NCBI GenBank assembly: GCA_014208095.1
Contig: JACHMT010000005.1
Coordinates: 1,364,001-1,428,000, forward strand
Source of the DNA: Actinospineispora eucalypti
GTDB lineage: Bacteria; Actinomycetota; Actinomycetes; Mycobacteriales; Pseudonocardiaceae
Reading direction: 5' to 3'
Length of the DNA stretch: 64,000 bases
Both the position numbers and the translations under genes were made by a program. This document shows positions 34,101 to 42,212 of the stretch, one piece after another (within the stretch, counting starts at the first letter, position 1; the number at the start of each line of letters is the position of its first letter). The notes under the pieces are model-generated. The model made no database searches, was not told the DNA's origin, and saw only the letters and a program-made list of their open reading frames with translations.

Positions 34101-36521
34101 ATGGCTTCGGTGCTTCCGAGCGAACAACAGGTCGACGGGCGCGCGGCGGACGGTGTGTTGTCCGCCGCGCGGCTGCGCTGGGTGGATCGGGTGTGGCGGG
34201 CGGCGAACTATCTGTCGGTCGGCCAGATCTACCTGCTGGACAACCCACTACTCCACGAGCCGTTGCGGGCCGAGCAGGTGAAACCCCGGTTGTTGGGGCA
34301 CTGGGGCACCACCCCGGGGCTGAACTTCCTCTACGCCCACCTGTCCCGCGCGATCGTCGAGCACGACCTGAACGCGATGTACGTGATCGGGCCGGGGCAC
34401 GGCGGCCCGGCGCTGTTCGCGAACACCTGGCTGGAGGGCAGCTACACCGCCCACGAGCCGGCGATCACCCAGGACCTGGCCGGGATGCGGCGGCTGTTTC
34501 GCCAGTTCTCCTTCCCCGGCGGGGTACCCAGCCACGTCGCCCCACAGGTCCCCGGATCGATCCACGAGGGCGGCGAGCTGGGCTACTCCCTGGCCCACGC
34601 CTACGGTGCCGCGTTCGACAACCCGGACCTGCTGGTCGCCTGCGTCATCGGCGACGGCGAGGCGGAGACCGGGCCGCTGGCCGCGAGCTGGCACGCGAAC
34701 AAGTTCCTCGACGCGAAGCGGGACGGGGCGGTGCTGCCGATCCTGCACCTGAACGGCTACAAGATCGCCAACCCGACCGTGCTGGCGCGCATCCCCCACG
34801 AGGAGCTGGACTCGTTGCTGCGCGGCTACGGCTACCGGCCCCACTACGTGGAAGGCCACGACCCGGAGGCGATGCACCAGCTGATGGCCGCCACCCTGGA
34901 CCAGGTCATCCGCGAGATCCACACCATCCAACACGGCGCACGCGGACCCGAACCCGACGGCGAGCGGCCCTGCTGGCCGATGATCGTGCTGCGCACCCCG
35001 AAGGGCTGGACCGGCCCCGCCGAGGTCGACGGACTCGCGGTGGAGGGCACCTGGCGCGCCCACCAGGTGCCGTTGGCGCAGGTCCGGGAGAACCCCGAGC
35101 ACCTGGCCGCGCTCGAAGGCTGGATGCGGTCCTACCGGCCCGAGGAGCTGTTCGACCGGGCCGGCCGCCCGATCGCCGAGATCACCGAGGCGATGCCGCG
35201 CGGCCCGAGGCGGATGGGCGCCAACCCGCACGCCAACGGCGGGCAGCTGCTGCGCCCGCTGGACCTGCCCGACCCGCGCGAGTTCGCCATTCCGACGGAG
35301 CGGCCCGGCGGGCAGTGGTCCGAGCCGGCCCGGGTGCTGGGCGGTTACTTGCGCGAGGTGTTCCGCCGCAACGCCGAGGCGCGGAACTTCCGGCTGTTCG
35401 GGCCGGACGAGACCGCGTCCAACCGGCTCGACGCCGTCTACGAGGTGACCGGCAAGCAATGGCAGGCCGGCCTCGAACCGGTCGACGAGCACCTGGCCCG
35501 GGACGGGCGGGTGCTGGAGGTGCTCTCGGAGCACCTGTGCCAGGGCTGGCTGGAGGGTTACCTGCTCACCGGCCGGCACGGGCTGTTCAACTGCTACGAG
35601 GCGTTCGCGCACATCGTGGACTCGATGTTCAACCAGCACGCCAAGTGGCTGAAGATCGCCCGGAACCTGCCCTGGCGGGCACCGATCGCCTCGCTGAACT
35701 ACCTGATCTCCTCGCACGTGTGGCGCCAGGACCACAACGGGTTCTCCCACCAGGACCCCGGCTTCATCGACCACGTGATGAACAAGAAGTCCGAGGTCGT
35801 GCGGGTCTACCTGCCCCCGGACAGCAACACGCTGCTGGCCGTCGCCGAGCATTGCCTGGCCAGCCGCGACCTGGTGAACGTCATCGTGGCAGGCAAGAAC
35901 CCCACCCCGGTCTGGATGGACGCCGAGCAGGCCGCGCTGCACTGCGCCCGAGGCGCCGGCATCTTCGAATGGGCCAGCACCGATACCGACAGCGCTGCTG
36001 ATGGTGAGCCGGACGTGGTGCTTGCCTGCGCCGGTGACGTGCCGACCCTGGAAGTGCTCGCCGCGACCGACCTGCTGCGCCGGCGGCTGCCCTGGCTACG
36101 GGTCCGGGTGGTCAACGTGGTCGACCTGATGCGGCTGCAGCCCCACACCGAACACCCGCACGGCATGACCGACCCCGAGTTCGACGCCCTGTTCACCCGG
36201 GACAAACCGGTGCTGTTCGCCTACCACGGCTACCCCTGGCTCATCCACCGCCTCACCTACCGCCGCGCCAACCACCACAACCTGCACGTGCGCGGCTACA
36301 AGGAGGAAGGCACCACCACCACACCCTTCGACATGCTCGTGCAAAACGACATGGACCGGTACCGGCTGGTCATCGACGTGATCGACCGCGTGCCCGGTCT
36401 CGGGGCCCGCGCCGCCCGGCTGCGCCAGGACATGACCGACGCCCGGGCCCGGCACCATCGGTGGATCCGCGAGCACGGCGAGGACCTGCCCGAGGTCCGC
36501 GACTGGGCCTGGCCGCAATGA
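34101..36521 (+). CDS. xfp: Xylulose-5-P/fructose-6-P phosphoketolase
   Basis: This 806-residue thiamine-diphosphate enzyme splits xylulose 5-phosphate (and often fructose 6-phosphate) with phosphate into acetyl phosphate and glyceraldehyde 3-phosphate or erythrose 4-phosphate. The N-terminal GHWGTTPGLNFLYAHL, GPGHGGPALFANTWLEGSY and the TPP/Mg motif GDGEAETGPLAASWH are visible. C-terminal RGYKEEGTTTTPFDM is also a phosphoketolase signature. Length is normal (about 790-820). Its stop overlaps the acetate kinase start by four bases, so the pair turns pentose phosphates straight into ATP and acetate. The ara operon at 6-10 kb supplies xylulose 5-phosphate. Confidence 0.95.
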   Translation: MASVLPSEQQVDGRAADGVLSAARLRWVDRVWRAANYLSVGQIYLLDNPLLHEPLRAEQVKPRLLGHWGTTPGLNFLYAHLSRAIVEHDLNAMYVIGPGHGGPALFANTWLEGSYTAHEPAITQDLAGMRRLFRQFSFPGGVPSHVAPQVPGSIHEGGELGYSLAHAYGAAFDNPDLLVACVIGDGEAETGPLAASWHANKFLDAKRDGAVLPILHLNGYKIANPTVLARIPHEELDSLLRGYGYRPHYVEGHDPEAMHQLMAATLDQVIREIHTIQHGARGPEPDGERPCWPMIVLRTPKGWTGPAEVDGLAVEGTWRAHQVPLAQVRENPEHLAALEGWMRSYRPEELFDRAGRPIAEITEAMPRGPRRMGANPHANGGQLLRPLDLPDPREFAIPTERPGGQWSEPARVLGGYLREVFRRNAEARNFRLFGPDETASNRLDAVYEVTGKQWQAGLEPVDEHLARDGRVLEVLSEHLCQGWLEGYLLTGRHGLFNCYEAFAHIVDSMFNQHAKWLKIARNLPWRAPIASLNYLISSHVWRQDHNGFSHQDPGFIDHVMNKKSEVVRVYLPPDSNTLLAVAEHCLASRDLVNVIVAGKNPTPVWMDAEQAALHCARGAGIFEWASTDTDSAADGEPDVVLACAGDVPTLEVLAATDLLRRRLPWLRVRVVNVVDLMRLQPHTEHPHGMTDPEFDALFTRDKPVLFAYHGYPWLIHRLTYRRANHHNLHVRGYKEEGTTTTPFDMLVQNDMDRYRLVIDVIDRVPGLGARAARLRQDMTDARARHHRWIREHGEDLPEVRDWAWPQ

Positions 36522-37708
36522 ACGTCCTGGTCGTCAACGCCGGCTCGTCCAGCCTCAAACTCCGCCTCCTCGACCAGCACGACCGGGTGGTGGATCAGCT
36601 GGACGTGGACGACTGGGACGACGCCACCGACACCACTGAACTGCGCCGGTTCGTCGCCACGGTGGGGCGGGTGGACGCCGTCGGGCACCGGATCGTGCAC
36701 GGCGGCACCGAGTTTCGCGAGGCCGTGGTGATCGACGAGGGCGTGCGCGACCGGATCGCCGCGCTCACCGAACTCGCCCCACTGCACCAACCACGCGGCG
36801 TCGCCGGCATCGACGCCCTCACCGACACCCTGCCCGACACACCCACGGTGGCCTGCTTCGACACCGCCTTCCACACCGCAATGCCGGCCGCCGCCGCCAC
36901 CTACGCCCTCCCGCACGCGTGGAACGAGCGCTACCGGCTGCGCCGCTACGGCTTCCACGGCCTGTCCCACGCCTACATCGCCGAACGCGCCGCCCAACTG
37001 GTCGGCCGCCCGGTCGAAACACTGCGCACGGTCAGCTGCCACCTGGGCGCCGGCGCCTCCCTGGCCGCGATCGCCGGCGGCCGCTCGGTGGACACCACCA
37101 TGGGCTTCACCCCGCTCGCCGGGCTGGTCATGGCCACCCGCACCGGCAGCATCGACCCCGGCCTGCTGCTCTGGCTGACCCGCCACACCGACCACACCCC
37201 GGACCAGCTCGCCCACGTACTCGAACACGAATCCGGTCTGGCCGGCCTCACCGGCGGCACCGGCGACATGCGCGACATCGAACACGCCGCCGACGCCGGC
37301 GACCCGCGCGCCCAACTCGCCCTCGCGGTCTACCTGCACCGGCTACGCCGGGAGATCGCCGCCATGACCGCCGCCCTCGGTGGCCTGGACGTCCTGGCCT
37401 TCACCGGCGGGGTGGGGGAGCACAGCGCCCTGGTCCGCCGGGAGGCCGTGACCGGCCTGCGCTACCTCGGTGTCGCCATCGACGAGGACCGCAACCACGA
37501 CCCACACACCGACACCGACATCAGCGCACCCGACACGGCGGTCCGCACCCTCGTGGTCACCGCGCGGGAAGACCTGCAGATCGCCCGCCAAACCCGCGCC
37601 GCACTCCACCGGTCGTCCCCCGGCAACACCGACGAACGCCCTCCCGCGGCGGGGCCTTGGACCCTGTCCCAGGGCACCGCGGCGCGGCAGCATCAACCCC
37701 GGAGGTGA
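36518..37708 (+). CDS. ackA: Acetate kinase
   Basis: This 396-residue ASKHA-fold kinase makes ATP and acetate from acetyl phosphate. It opens MNVLVVNAGSSSLKLRLL, the acetate kinase signature 1. GFHGLSHAYIAERAA is signature 2 and FTGGVGEHSALVR is the adenosine-site region. The catalytic Asp is in FDTAFHTAMP. The ATG at 36518 overlaps the xfp stop (ATGA). The usual partner Pta is absent here, since acetyl phosphate comes from phosphoketolase. A short C-terminal tail after QIARQTRAAL is rich in Pro and Gly. Confidence 0.95.
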   Translation: MNVLVVNAGSSSLKLRLLDQHDRVVDQLDVDDWDDATDTTELRRFVATVGRVDAVGHRIVHGGTEFREAVVIDEGVRDRIAALTELAPLHQPRGVAGIDALTDTLPDTPTVACFDTAFHTAMPAAAATYALPHAWNERYRLRRYGFHGLSHAYIAERAAQLVGRPVETLRTVSCHLGAGASLAAIAGGRSVDTTMGFTPLAGLVMATRTGSIDPGLLLWLTRHTDHTPDQLAHVLEHESGLAGLTGGTGDMRDIEHAADAGDPRAQLALAVYLHRLRREIAAMTAALGGLDVLAFTGGVGEHSALVRREAVTGLRYLGVAIDEDRNHDPHTDTDISAPDTAVRTLVVTAREDLQIARQTRAALHRSSPGNTDERPPAAGPWTLSQGTAARQHQPRR

Positions 37709-37715
37709 ACGCATC

Positions 37716-38255
37716 ATGCCGGACGTCCTGGTGATATACGCATCCAAGATGGGCTCGACCCAAGAGATCGCCGAGGCCATCACCGCCCACCTGTGCGTGG
37801 CCGGGCTTTCGGTCGACCTCTACCCGGCCGAAGACGCGCCGGACCCGATTGGCTATCGCGCGGTCGTGCTCGGCAGCGCCGTCTACCTGCGCCGGTGGCG
37901 CCGCCCCGCGCTGCGCTACCTGCGACGCCATACGACAACGCTGCGCGGACTGCCCGTCTGGTTGTTCCAGAGCGGCCCCTGCGGCGAGCACGACGCGTCC
38001 GAGGGCATCCCCACGCCCCGCGCGGTGCGCCGGCTCATCGACCGCACCGACGCCTTCGAACCGGTCACCTTCGGTGGACGGCTGGACCCGGCGCGCGCCG
38101 CCGGCGCCCTGGCGCGCTGGCTCAGCTCCAGCAAGGAGCTGCGCGGTGACTTCCGCGACTGGGTGGCGATCCGGGGCTGGGCGCGCGGCATCGCCGGGCA
38201 GCTCGGCGCCGGAGAACCGCACCTGGCACACGAGGCCGGCCCGTGGCGCCCCTGA
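37716..38255 (+). CDS. Flavodoxin-domain protein (HemG-like)
   Basis: This is a 179-residue protein with a flavodoxin fold. The FMN-phosphate loop is SKMGSTQEIAEAI near residue 11, and the second flavin loop VLGSAVYLRRW is near residue 55. This version is found in flavodoxin-like protoporphyrinogen oxidases and in actinobacterial stress clusters with USPs. It starts seven bases after ackA with GGAGGTG upstream. A redox role under low oxygen is likely; whether it acts as a quinone-linked oxidase like HemG is not shown by the sequence. Confidence 0.8.
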   Translation: MPDVLVIYASKMGSTQEIAEAITAHLCVAGLSVDLYPAEDAPDPIGYRAVVLGSAVYLRRWRRPALRYLRRHTTTLRGLPVWLFQSGPCGEHDASEGIPTPRAVRRLIDRTDAFEPVTFGGRLDPARAAGALARWLSSSKELRGDFRDWVAIRGWARGIAGQLGAGEPHLAHEAGPWRP

Positions 38256-38932
38256 GCCGCCCGGGGCCGCCGGTCCTGGAACGGCCCACGCGGGAAGATC
38301 TCGTGGTGCTCACCCAGGCGGTGGCGCCGCCGCACTGGACCGAGACCTGGTGCAAACACACCGACCGACCGTTGGTCACTCGACACCTCACAACGCAGAG
38401 CCCGCACGGCGCGCCCACCGGCCTGCTCCGCGCGGTCGCCGACCTCGCCGGCCACCACATCCTGCTCACCCGAGCGGCCGGGGGCCATGCCGCGCCGAAC
38501 CGTGTTGTCGCGGCACTCGGCGATCTGCCCCGCGACGCCGGGGTCCTGGCCGAGGCCGAGGCGTGCGCCGAGCACCTGAACGTCCCACTGGTGCTGATCC
38601 ACGGAGTACCGCTGGCGTTCGCCGAACGCAGCGTCGGCCTGGAGCAAGCACTCGACCACGGCGGCTGGCTCCTCGACACCGCCGAGCAACAGGTGATGGC
38701 CGGTGCACCGCGCCTGGAAGTGACCCCGAGGCTGGTCAGGACGCGGGCCCATGAACTCGTCACCGACGTCCCGGACAACGAGCTGCTCGTGCTCGGCATG
38801 TCACACCACTCGACCCGGCCCGCGCCACACCTGGCCGGGATGAGCGCGATCAACTTCGCACCGGGCCCGATCCTGTTCGTGCCCACCTACCGGTTCACCG
38901 AGCCGGACGGCCCGGCTGTGCCGCGCTGGTGA
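38243..38932 (+). CDS. Degenerate USP-like protein
   Basis: This is a 229-residue protein that starts at a GTG 13 bases inside the flavodoxin gene. The C-terminal half reads like a Usp/Rossmann fold: a strand-helix region with HLNVPLVLIHGVPLAF, then ELLVLGMSHHS and GPILFVPTY. These take the places of the usual VVVGSRG loop and the final CPVLVV strand. The G-x2-G-x9-G-S ATP loop is missing. The N-terminal half (GAPTGLLRAVADLAGHHIL) may be a second decayed USP domain. It probably ends the phosphoketolase operon. Its function is not known. Confidence 0.55.
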   Translation: MAPLSRPGPPVLERPTREDLVVLTQAVAPPHWTETWCKHTDRPLVTRHLTTQSPHGAPTGLLRAVADLAGHHILLTRAAGGHAAPNRVVAALGDLPRDAGVLAEAEACAEHLNVPLVLIHGVPLAFAERSVGLEQALDHGGWLLDTAEQQVMAGAPRLEVTPRLVRTRAHELVTDVPDNELLVLGMSHHSTRPAPHLAGMSAINFAPGPILFVPTYRFTEPDGPAVPRW

Positions 38933-38936
38933 ACAT

Positions 38937-39221
38937 TCAGGTCTCGTCGTCCTGCTCGGTCAGCAAGCGGTGGATCTCGTGGAGGGCGAGCCCACGCGCG
39001 TAGGTGAACAACCTTCGGCTGCGCCAATCTCCACCCGGGGACTCCTCGACGCGCACCAGCATGTACTTCCCGTAATCCATCGCTCGTGGGTCGCGGCGAC
39101 GACTCTTCTGCAACTCCAGGCCATGGCGCCGAGCCATCCGGCGAATGTCGTTCTCGTAGACCCGGTACTCGGCCGTGCTCATGGCGTTGATCTGCTCCGC
39201 GGACGGGATGTCAACGTCCAT
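38937..39221 (-). CDS. Small charged protein of unknown function
   Basis: This is a 94-residue hydrophilic protein rich in Arg and Asp. It contains YENDIRRMARRHGLELQKSR near residue 20 and a C-terminal helix with LHEIHRLLTEQDDE. The ATG at 39221 (MDVDIPSAEQINAMS) was preferred over longer frames because the extension runs into the promoter region of the next genes. The helical basic part could contact nucleic acid, but I recognise no domain. It is convergent with the USP-like gene, five bases away. Confidence 0.5.
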   Translation of the reverse strand: MDVDIPSAEQINAMSTAEYRVYENDIRRMARRHGLELQKSRRRDPRAMDYGKYMLVRVEESPGGDWRSRRLFTYARGLALHEIHRLLTEQDDET

Positions 39222-39289
39222 GGCCTGAACGGTACTCAAACCGATGCGACGAATGGGCGGCTGAGGTGGCGATTTCACCCCTCGTGGCA

Positions 39290-39347
39290 CGGACCTGTGG
39301 CCTCCCCAACGGTGTCGGAAAGCGCTCTTGGTGGGGCAGTACGGCCC
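39290..39347. promoter_or_regulatory. Two possible DosR-type boxes upstream of the DUF3040 gene
   Basis: CGGACCTGTGGCCT at 39290-39303 and GGGCAGTACGGCCC at 39334-39347 both fit the GGNNC-N4-GGCC layout of DosR boxes. They are spaced 44 bp centre to centre, about 72-130 bp before the start at 39419. They also lie 69 bp upstream of the leftward small-protein start at 39221. The match is weaker than at the USP genes. Confidence 0.4.
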
Positions 39348-39418
39348 TATCCGCGCCGCGGCCCCCGGACGACGATGAATGCCAGAGGAAGCGGCAGACA
39401 TCGCGGTGGGAGGAAGCC

Positions 39419-39715
39419 ATGTTGAGCGAACGAGAAGCACGCAGCCTGCGAGCGATCGAGCGGCAGCTCGTCGCCGAGGACCACCGGTTCGTCGCGTTCA
39501 TGAGCCGCCCGGTTTTCGACCGGCGCGATCGGTGGACGCGCCGCGGCTACGACATGGTCATCGGGATCGCGCTTTCGTCGGCGGTGCCGTGTATCGCGCT
39601 CAGCGGCGGCGAAACCCTGCTGCCCGGGCTCACGGCCGTGGCACTGGCGGGGCTGACCGGCTATGTGCGCTGGCGGAGGTTCCCTCCGCGGCGGGTCGCA
39701 CGGTCGCGGACATGA
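39419..39715 (+). CDS. DUF3040-type small membrane protein
   Basis: This is a 98-residue protein. It begins MLSEREARSLRAIERQLVAED, the standard opening of actinobacterial DUF3040 proteins (E-x-R-x-L-x-x-I-E-x-x-L-x-x-D-D). Two hydrophobic helices follow (about residues 44-60 and 66-82), then a basic tail. GGGAGGAAGCC precedes the ATG. The function of the family is unknown. Its stop overlaps the start of the flavin-binding protein gene by four bases, so the two are probably co-translated. Confidence 0.75.
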   Translation: MLSEREARSLRAIERQLVAEDHRFVAFMSRPVFDRRDRWTRRGYDMVIGIALSSAVPCIALSGGETLLPGLTAVALAGLTGYVRWRRFPPRRVARSRT

Positions 39716-40182
39716 GCAACACCCGATCGGAGATCGTTGTGGACAACATCATTGAGCTCAGGAAGCTGGACAGGGCCGAATGCCTGCGGCTGCTGGCCGA
39801 GCAGAACATCGGGCGAGTCGTGTGCACCGATGCCGCGATGCCGGCGGCACTTCCGGTGAACTACCGGTTGGTCGGTGGCGAGGTGATTTTCCGGGTCGGC
39901 CGGGACGGTCAACTCGCCGCCGCAACGCGAAACAACGTCGTCGGCTTCGAGGTCGACGAGATCGATGCGCGCACCCACACCGGATGGAGCGTGCTCGGCA
40001 TCGGGGAGGCGTACGAGATCCTCGACCGCAAGCGACTTTCCGGCCTGGCGAGCACGGTGCCGGAGCCATGGCCCACATACCGTTCGACCAGCACGATTGC
40101 CGTACCGCTGCGGGTAATCAGTGGGCGACGGCTGGCCATGGCGAGCTGGGTGAGCAACGCGCTGTGCGGTGAAGCGATCTGA
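39712..40182 (+). CDS. Pyridoxamine 5'-phosphate oxidase-like flavin protein
   Basis: This is a 156-residue protein of the split-barrel PNPOx-like (Pyridox_ox_2) family. The strand pattern AEQNIGRVVCTDAAMPAALPV near residue 30, VIFRVGRDGQLAAATRNNVV and VLGIGEAYEILD is typical. Members bind FMN or F420 and reduce various compounds. The mycobacterial DosR regulon also contains such proteins (Rv3129). The ATG at 39712 overlaps the DUF3040 stop. The substrate is unknown. Confidence 0.8.
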   Translation: MSNTRSEIVVDNIIELRKLDRAECLRLLAEQNIGRVVCTDAAMPAALPVNYRLVGGEVIFRVGRDGQLAAATRNNVVGFEVDEIDARTHTGWSVLGIGEAYEILDRKRLSGLASTVPEPWPTYRSTSTIAVPLRVISGRRLAMASWVSNALCGEAI

Positions 40183-40256
40183 CCGCGAGGAGCCGAGGAC
40201 CCCAGCTTTTATGCAGGATCACTACAGTAGAATCACCACTTATAAGATCCGGCTGC

Positions 40257-40670
40257 GTGAAAGGGTTGGTGCGGGTGGCGACAACGGCCAGAACGTTCGG
40301 AACTCTGTTCTCACTCCTGCTGGCCGGGGCGGTCACCGCCTGTGGCGCCGCGAGTGCACCCGGTCCGGCCGCCCCGAGTGCACCCGACACCGCGCCCGCC
40401 GCGACACAGGCCCCCGCGACTCAGGCCCCCGCGACATCCGCCGCCTCGGCGCCTCGGAAGGTGTCGGCGAACACGGCGAGCGAGGAAGAGATCGCCGCCG
40501 CGCTGCGGGCCGCCGGTGTGCGCAATGCCGAACGCTGGGCGGAGGAGGTCGTCGAGTACCGGCCGTACCCGGCCGATGACCCGAACCTGACCACGCTGCG
40601 GAAGAACCTTGCCAAGTACAACCCGGGGCAGGAAACCACCGACAAGATCGTTTCCGCGCTCACCCCGTGA
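40257..40670 (+). CDS. Lipoprotein with a ComEA-like helix-hairpin-helix tail
   Basis: This is a 137-residue protein with a signal peptide and lipobox LLLAGAVTAC near residue 29. A Pro/Ala/Thr-rich linker with repeated APATQAPATQAPATSA-type units follows. The C-terminal domain begins KVSANTASEEEIAAALRAAG and contains WAEEVVEYRPY, resembling the VNINTAS-EEL...IIEYR pattern of ComEA helix-hairpin-helix domains. It would sit anchored outside the membrane. The GTG start at 40257 is tentative; GTG codons at 40269 and 40275 are alternatives. The next gene overlaps its stop. Confidence 0.6.
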   Translation: MKGLVRVATTARTFGTLFSLLLAGAVTACGAASAPGPAAPSAPDTAPAATQAPATQAPATSAASAPRKVSANTASEEEIAAALRAAGVRNAERWAEEVVEYRPYPADDPNLTTLRKNLAKYNPGQETTDKIVSALTP

Positions 40671-41167
40671 CCGGCGCTCCCGGGGTGTCCGCCGAGCTGA
40701 CCCGCCGCGGATTGCTGCTGCTCACCGCCCTCGGGATCGGGGCGACCGCGTTCGAGCTGGCCACGGAACGGCACTGGAACGGGCTGGCGCAGCTGATTCC
40801 GTGGGTCACCCTCGGGGTCCTGGCGCTCGGCGTGGCGCTCGCGGCGCTGGCCGGCGAGCGGGGGACACTCACGGTGCGGGTGCTTGCCTCGGTCGTGCTC
40901 GTCGCCTCGGTCTACGGGATTTTCGAGCATGCTTCGGCCAACCACGCCTCCGGGCCGTTGGACCAGGCCCACGCGGAGGTCTGGGACACGCTGCCGGCGG
41001 TGACGCAGTGGTGGTACGCGGTGACCAAGACCGTGGGACCGGCGCCCCCGCTCGCGCCCGGTGTGCTCGGCCAGCAGGCGTTGCTGTTGTTGCTCGCCAC
41101 CTGCATCCCTACCCGGCCGAACTCCAGTGCCCGGGGGGCGGTCAGGCCTCGGGCTCGACGTCGGTGA
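40667..41167 (+). CDS. Four-helix membrane protein of unknown function
   Basis: This is a 166-residue integral membrane protein starting at a GTG that overlaps the preceding lipoprotein stop. Hydrophobic segments lie around residues 14-33, 42-62, 68-88 and 130-147. An extracellular loop with EHASANHASGPLDQAH contains several His residues, and the tail is strongly basic (ARGAVRPRARRR). I recognise no family. It probably works with the helix-hairpin-helix lipoprotein. It converges with Acg copy 2, overlapping by 26 bp. Confidence 0.55.
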   Translation: MTGAPGVSAELTRRGLLLLTALGIGATAFELATERHWNGLAQLIPWVTLGVLALGVALAALAGERGTLTVRVLASVVLVASVYGIFEHASANHASGPLDQAHAEVWDTLPAVTQWWYAVTKTVGPAPPLAPGVLGQQALLLLLATCIPTRPNSSARGAVRPRARRR

Positions 41168-42149
41168 CCTCGGCGAGATCCTCCAGTGGGCGTCGAGGCG
41201 TCCGCGGGACCGGTGACCCTCGGCCCAGCCGCAGCACCGCCTGCGGCCAGAGGCCCCCACCGATGAGCGTGCGGAGCTTGCGCCGGGTCTCGGGCACCTC
41301 CACCACCTGCGACAGGAACGACGCGGACATGCCATGGTCGATGGCGGTGAGCAGCACCCGCTGCATCGCCTGGCCGGCCTGCAGGCGCGCCGGAGGGAGA
41401 TCATGGAAGGAGCCGATCACCACGATCAACGGTGCTGACTCGAAGTCCTTCCCTTCGACGCGGCGCCGACCCTGGCCCGCGGTGAAGTCACGCAGCGTCC
41501 ACTCGTCGTGCGCCTCCGGCAACGGTCCGCCGCTGGACACGGGCACCCCGTCGCTTTCGCCGAACGGCCGTCCGGTCCAACGCTGCCACTCCGCGACGAA
41601 CCCCGGGTCTTCCTGCTGCAGGAAGTGCGCCTGCTGCACCAGCTGGCGCAACGTCGGTACCTGCTCGGGCGGCAGCAGCGCCAGCCAGCTCCGCTCGGCC
41701 TCCGCCGCCCGGCGCAGCGCATCCCGTTCCGGGCCGGTGAACGTCTCGTCGAAGAAGGGTTGGCGGTTGGTGCGGCGGCGCGGGATCGCCGCGATCAGCC
41801 GTTGCTCGGCCGGGCTGGCCATCTGGTGCCCCCGCGGTCGCACGGTCGCGAGCAGCTCCGGTCGCCGATGATCCGGGAACAGGCGTACGTCCGGGTAATA
41901 CCCGAGGCCGCGAATCGCCAACCGCAGGTTGAGCAGCGCGGCGCCGCAGGCCAGTAACAGCTCCCGGTTGTCCGGGTCGGCGGCGGGCAGCGCACGGTCG
42001 ACGTCGGCGTGCAACTCGATCGTCGAGGGCGTGCAGCGGAACCGCCAGGGCTGGCTGTTGTGCAGCGACGGGGCGCGGGTGGCCGCCAGCAGGGCTTCCC
42101 GCACCTGTTCAGTGCTCAGGCCCCCTACCGGGACCAACGTGGCCGGCAT
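41142..42149 (-). CDS. Acg-family nitroreductase-like protein (copy 2)
   Basis: This 335-residue paralogue of the other two Acg proteins here has APSLHNSQPWRFRC near residue 26, LLLACGAALLNLRLAI near residue 65, PRRRTNRQPFFDETF and TPRRPLEDL at the end. It begins at an ATG with GAGGAGG upstream. It follows a tandem USP by 63 bp in the same direction, the same USP-Acg pairing known from the mycobacterial dormancy regulon. Flavin binding is expected from the fold. The biochemical role is not established for the family. Confidence 0.87.
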   Translation of the reverse strand: MPATLVPVGGLSTEQVREALLAATRAPSLHNSQPWRFRCTPSTIELHADVDRALPAADPDNRELLLACGAALLNLRLAIRGLGYYPDVRLFPDHRRPELLATVRPRGHQMASPAEQRLIAAIPRRRTNRQPFFDETFTGPERDALRRAAEAERSWLALLPPEQVPTLRQLVQQAHFLQQEDPGFVAEWQRWTGRPFGESDGVPVSSGGPLPEAHDEWTLRDFTAGQGRRRVEGKDFESAPLIVVIGSFHDLPPARLQAGQAMQRVLLTAIDHGMSASFLSQVVEVPETRRKLRTLIGGGLWPQAVLRLGRGSPVPRTPRRPLEDLAEVTDVEPEA

Positions 42150-42212
42150 AGCTGTACCTCCTCAAGGGCCGCGCCGCGGGGCGGGTGCTCCGGGCGTGGT
42201 GGTTGCTGGTCC

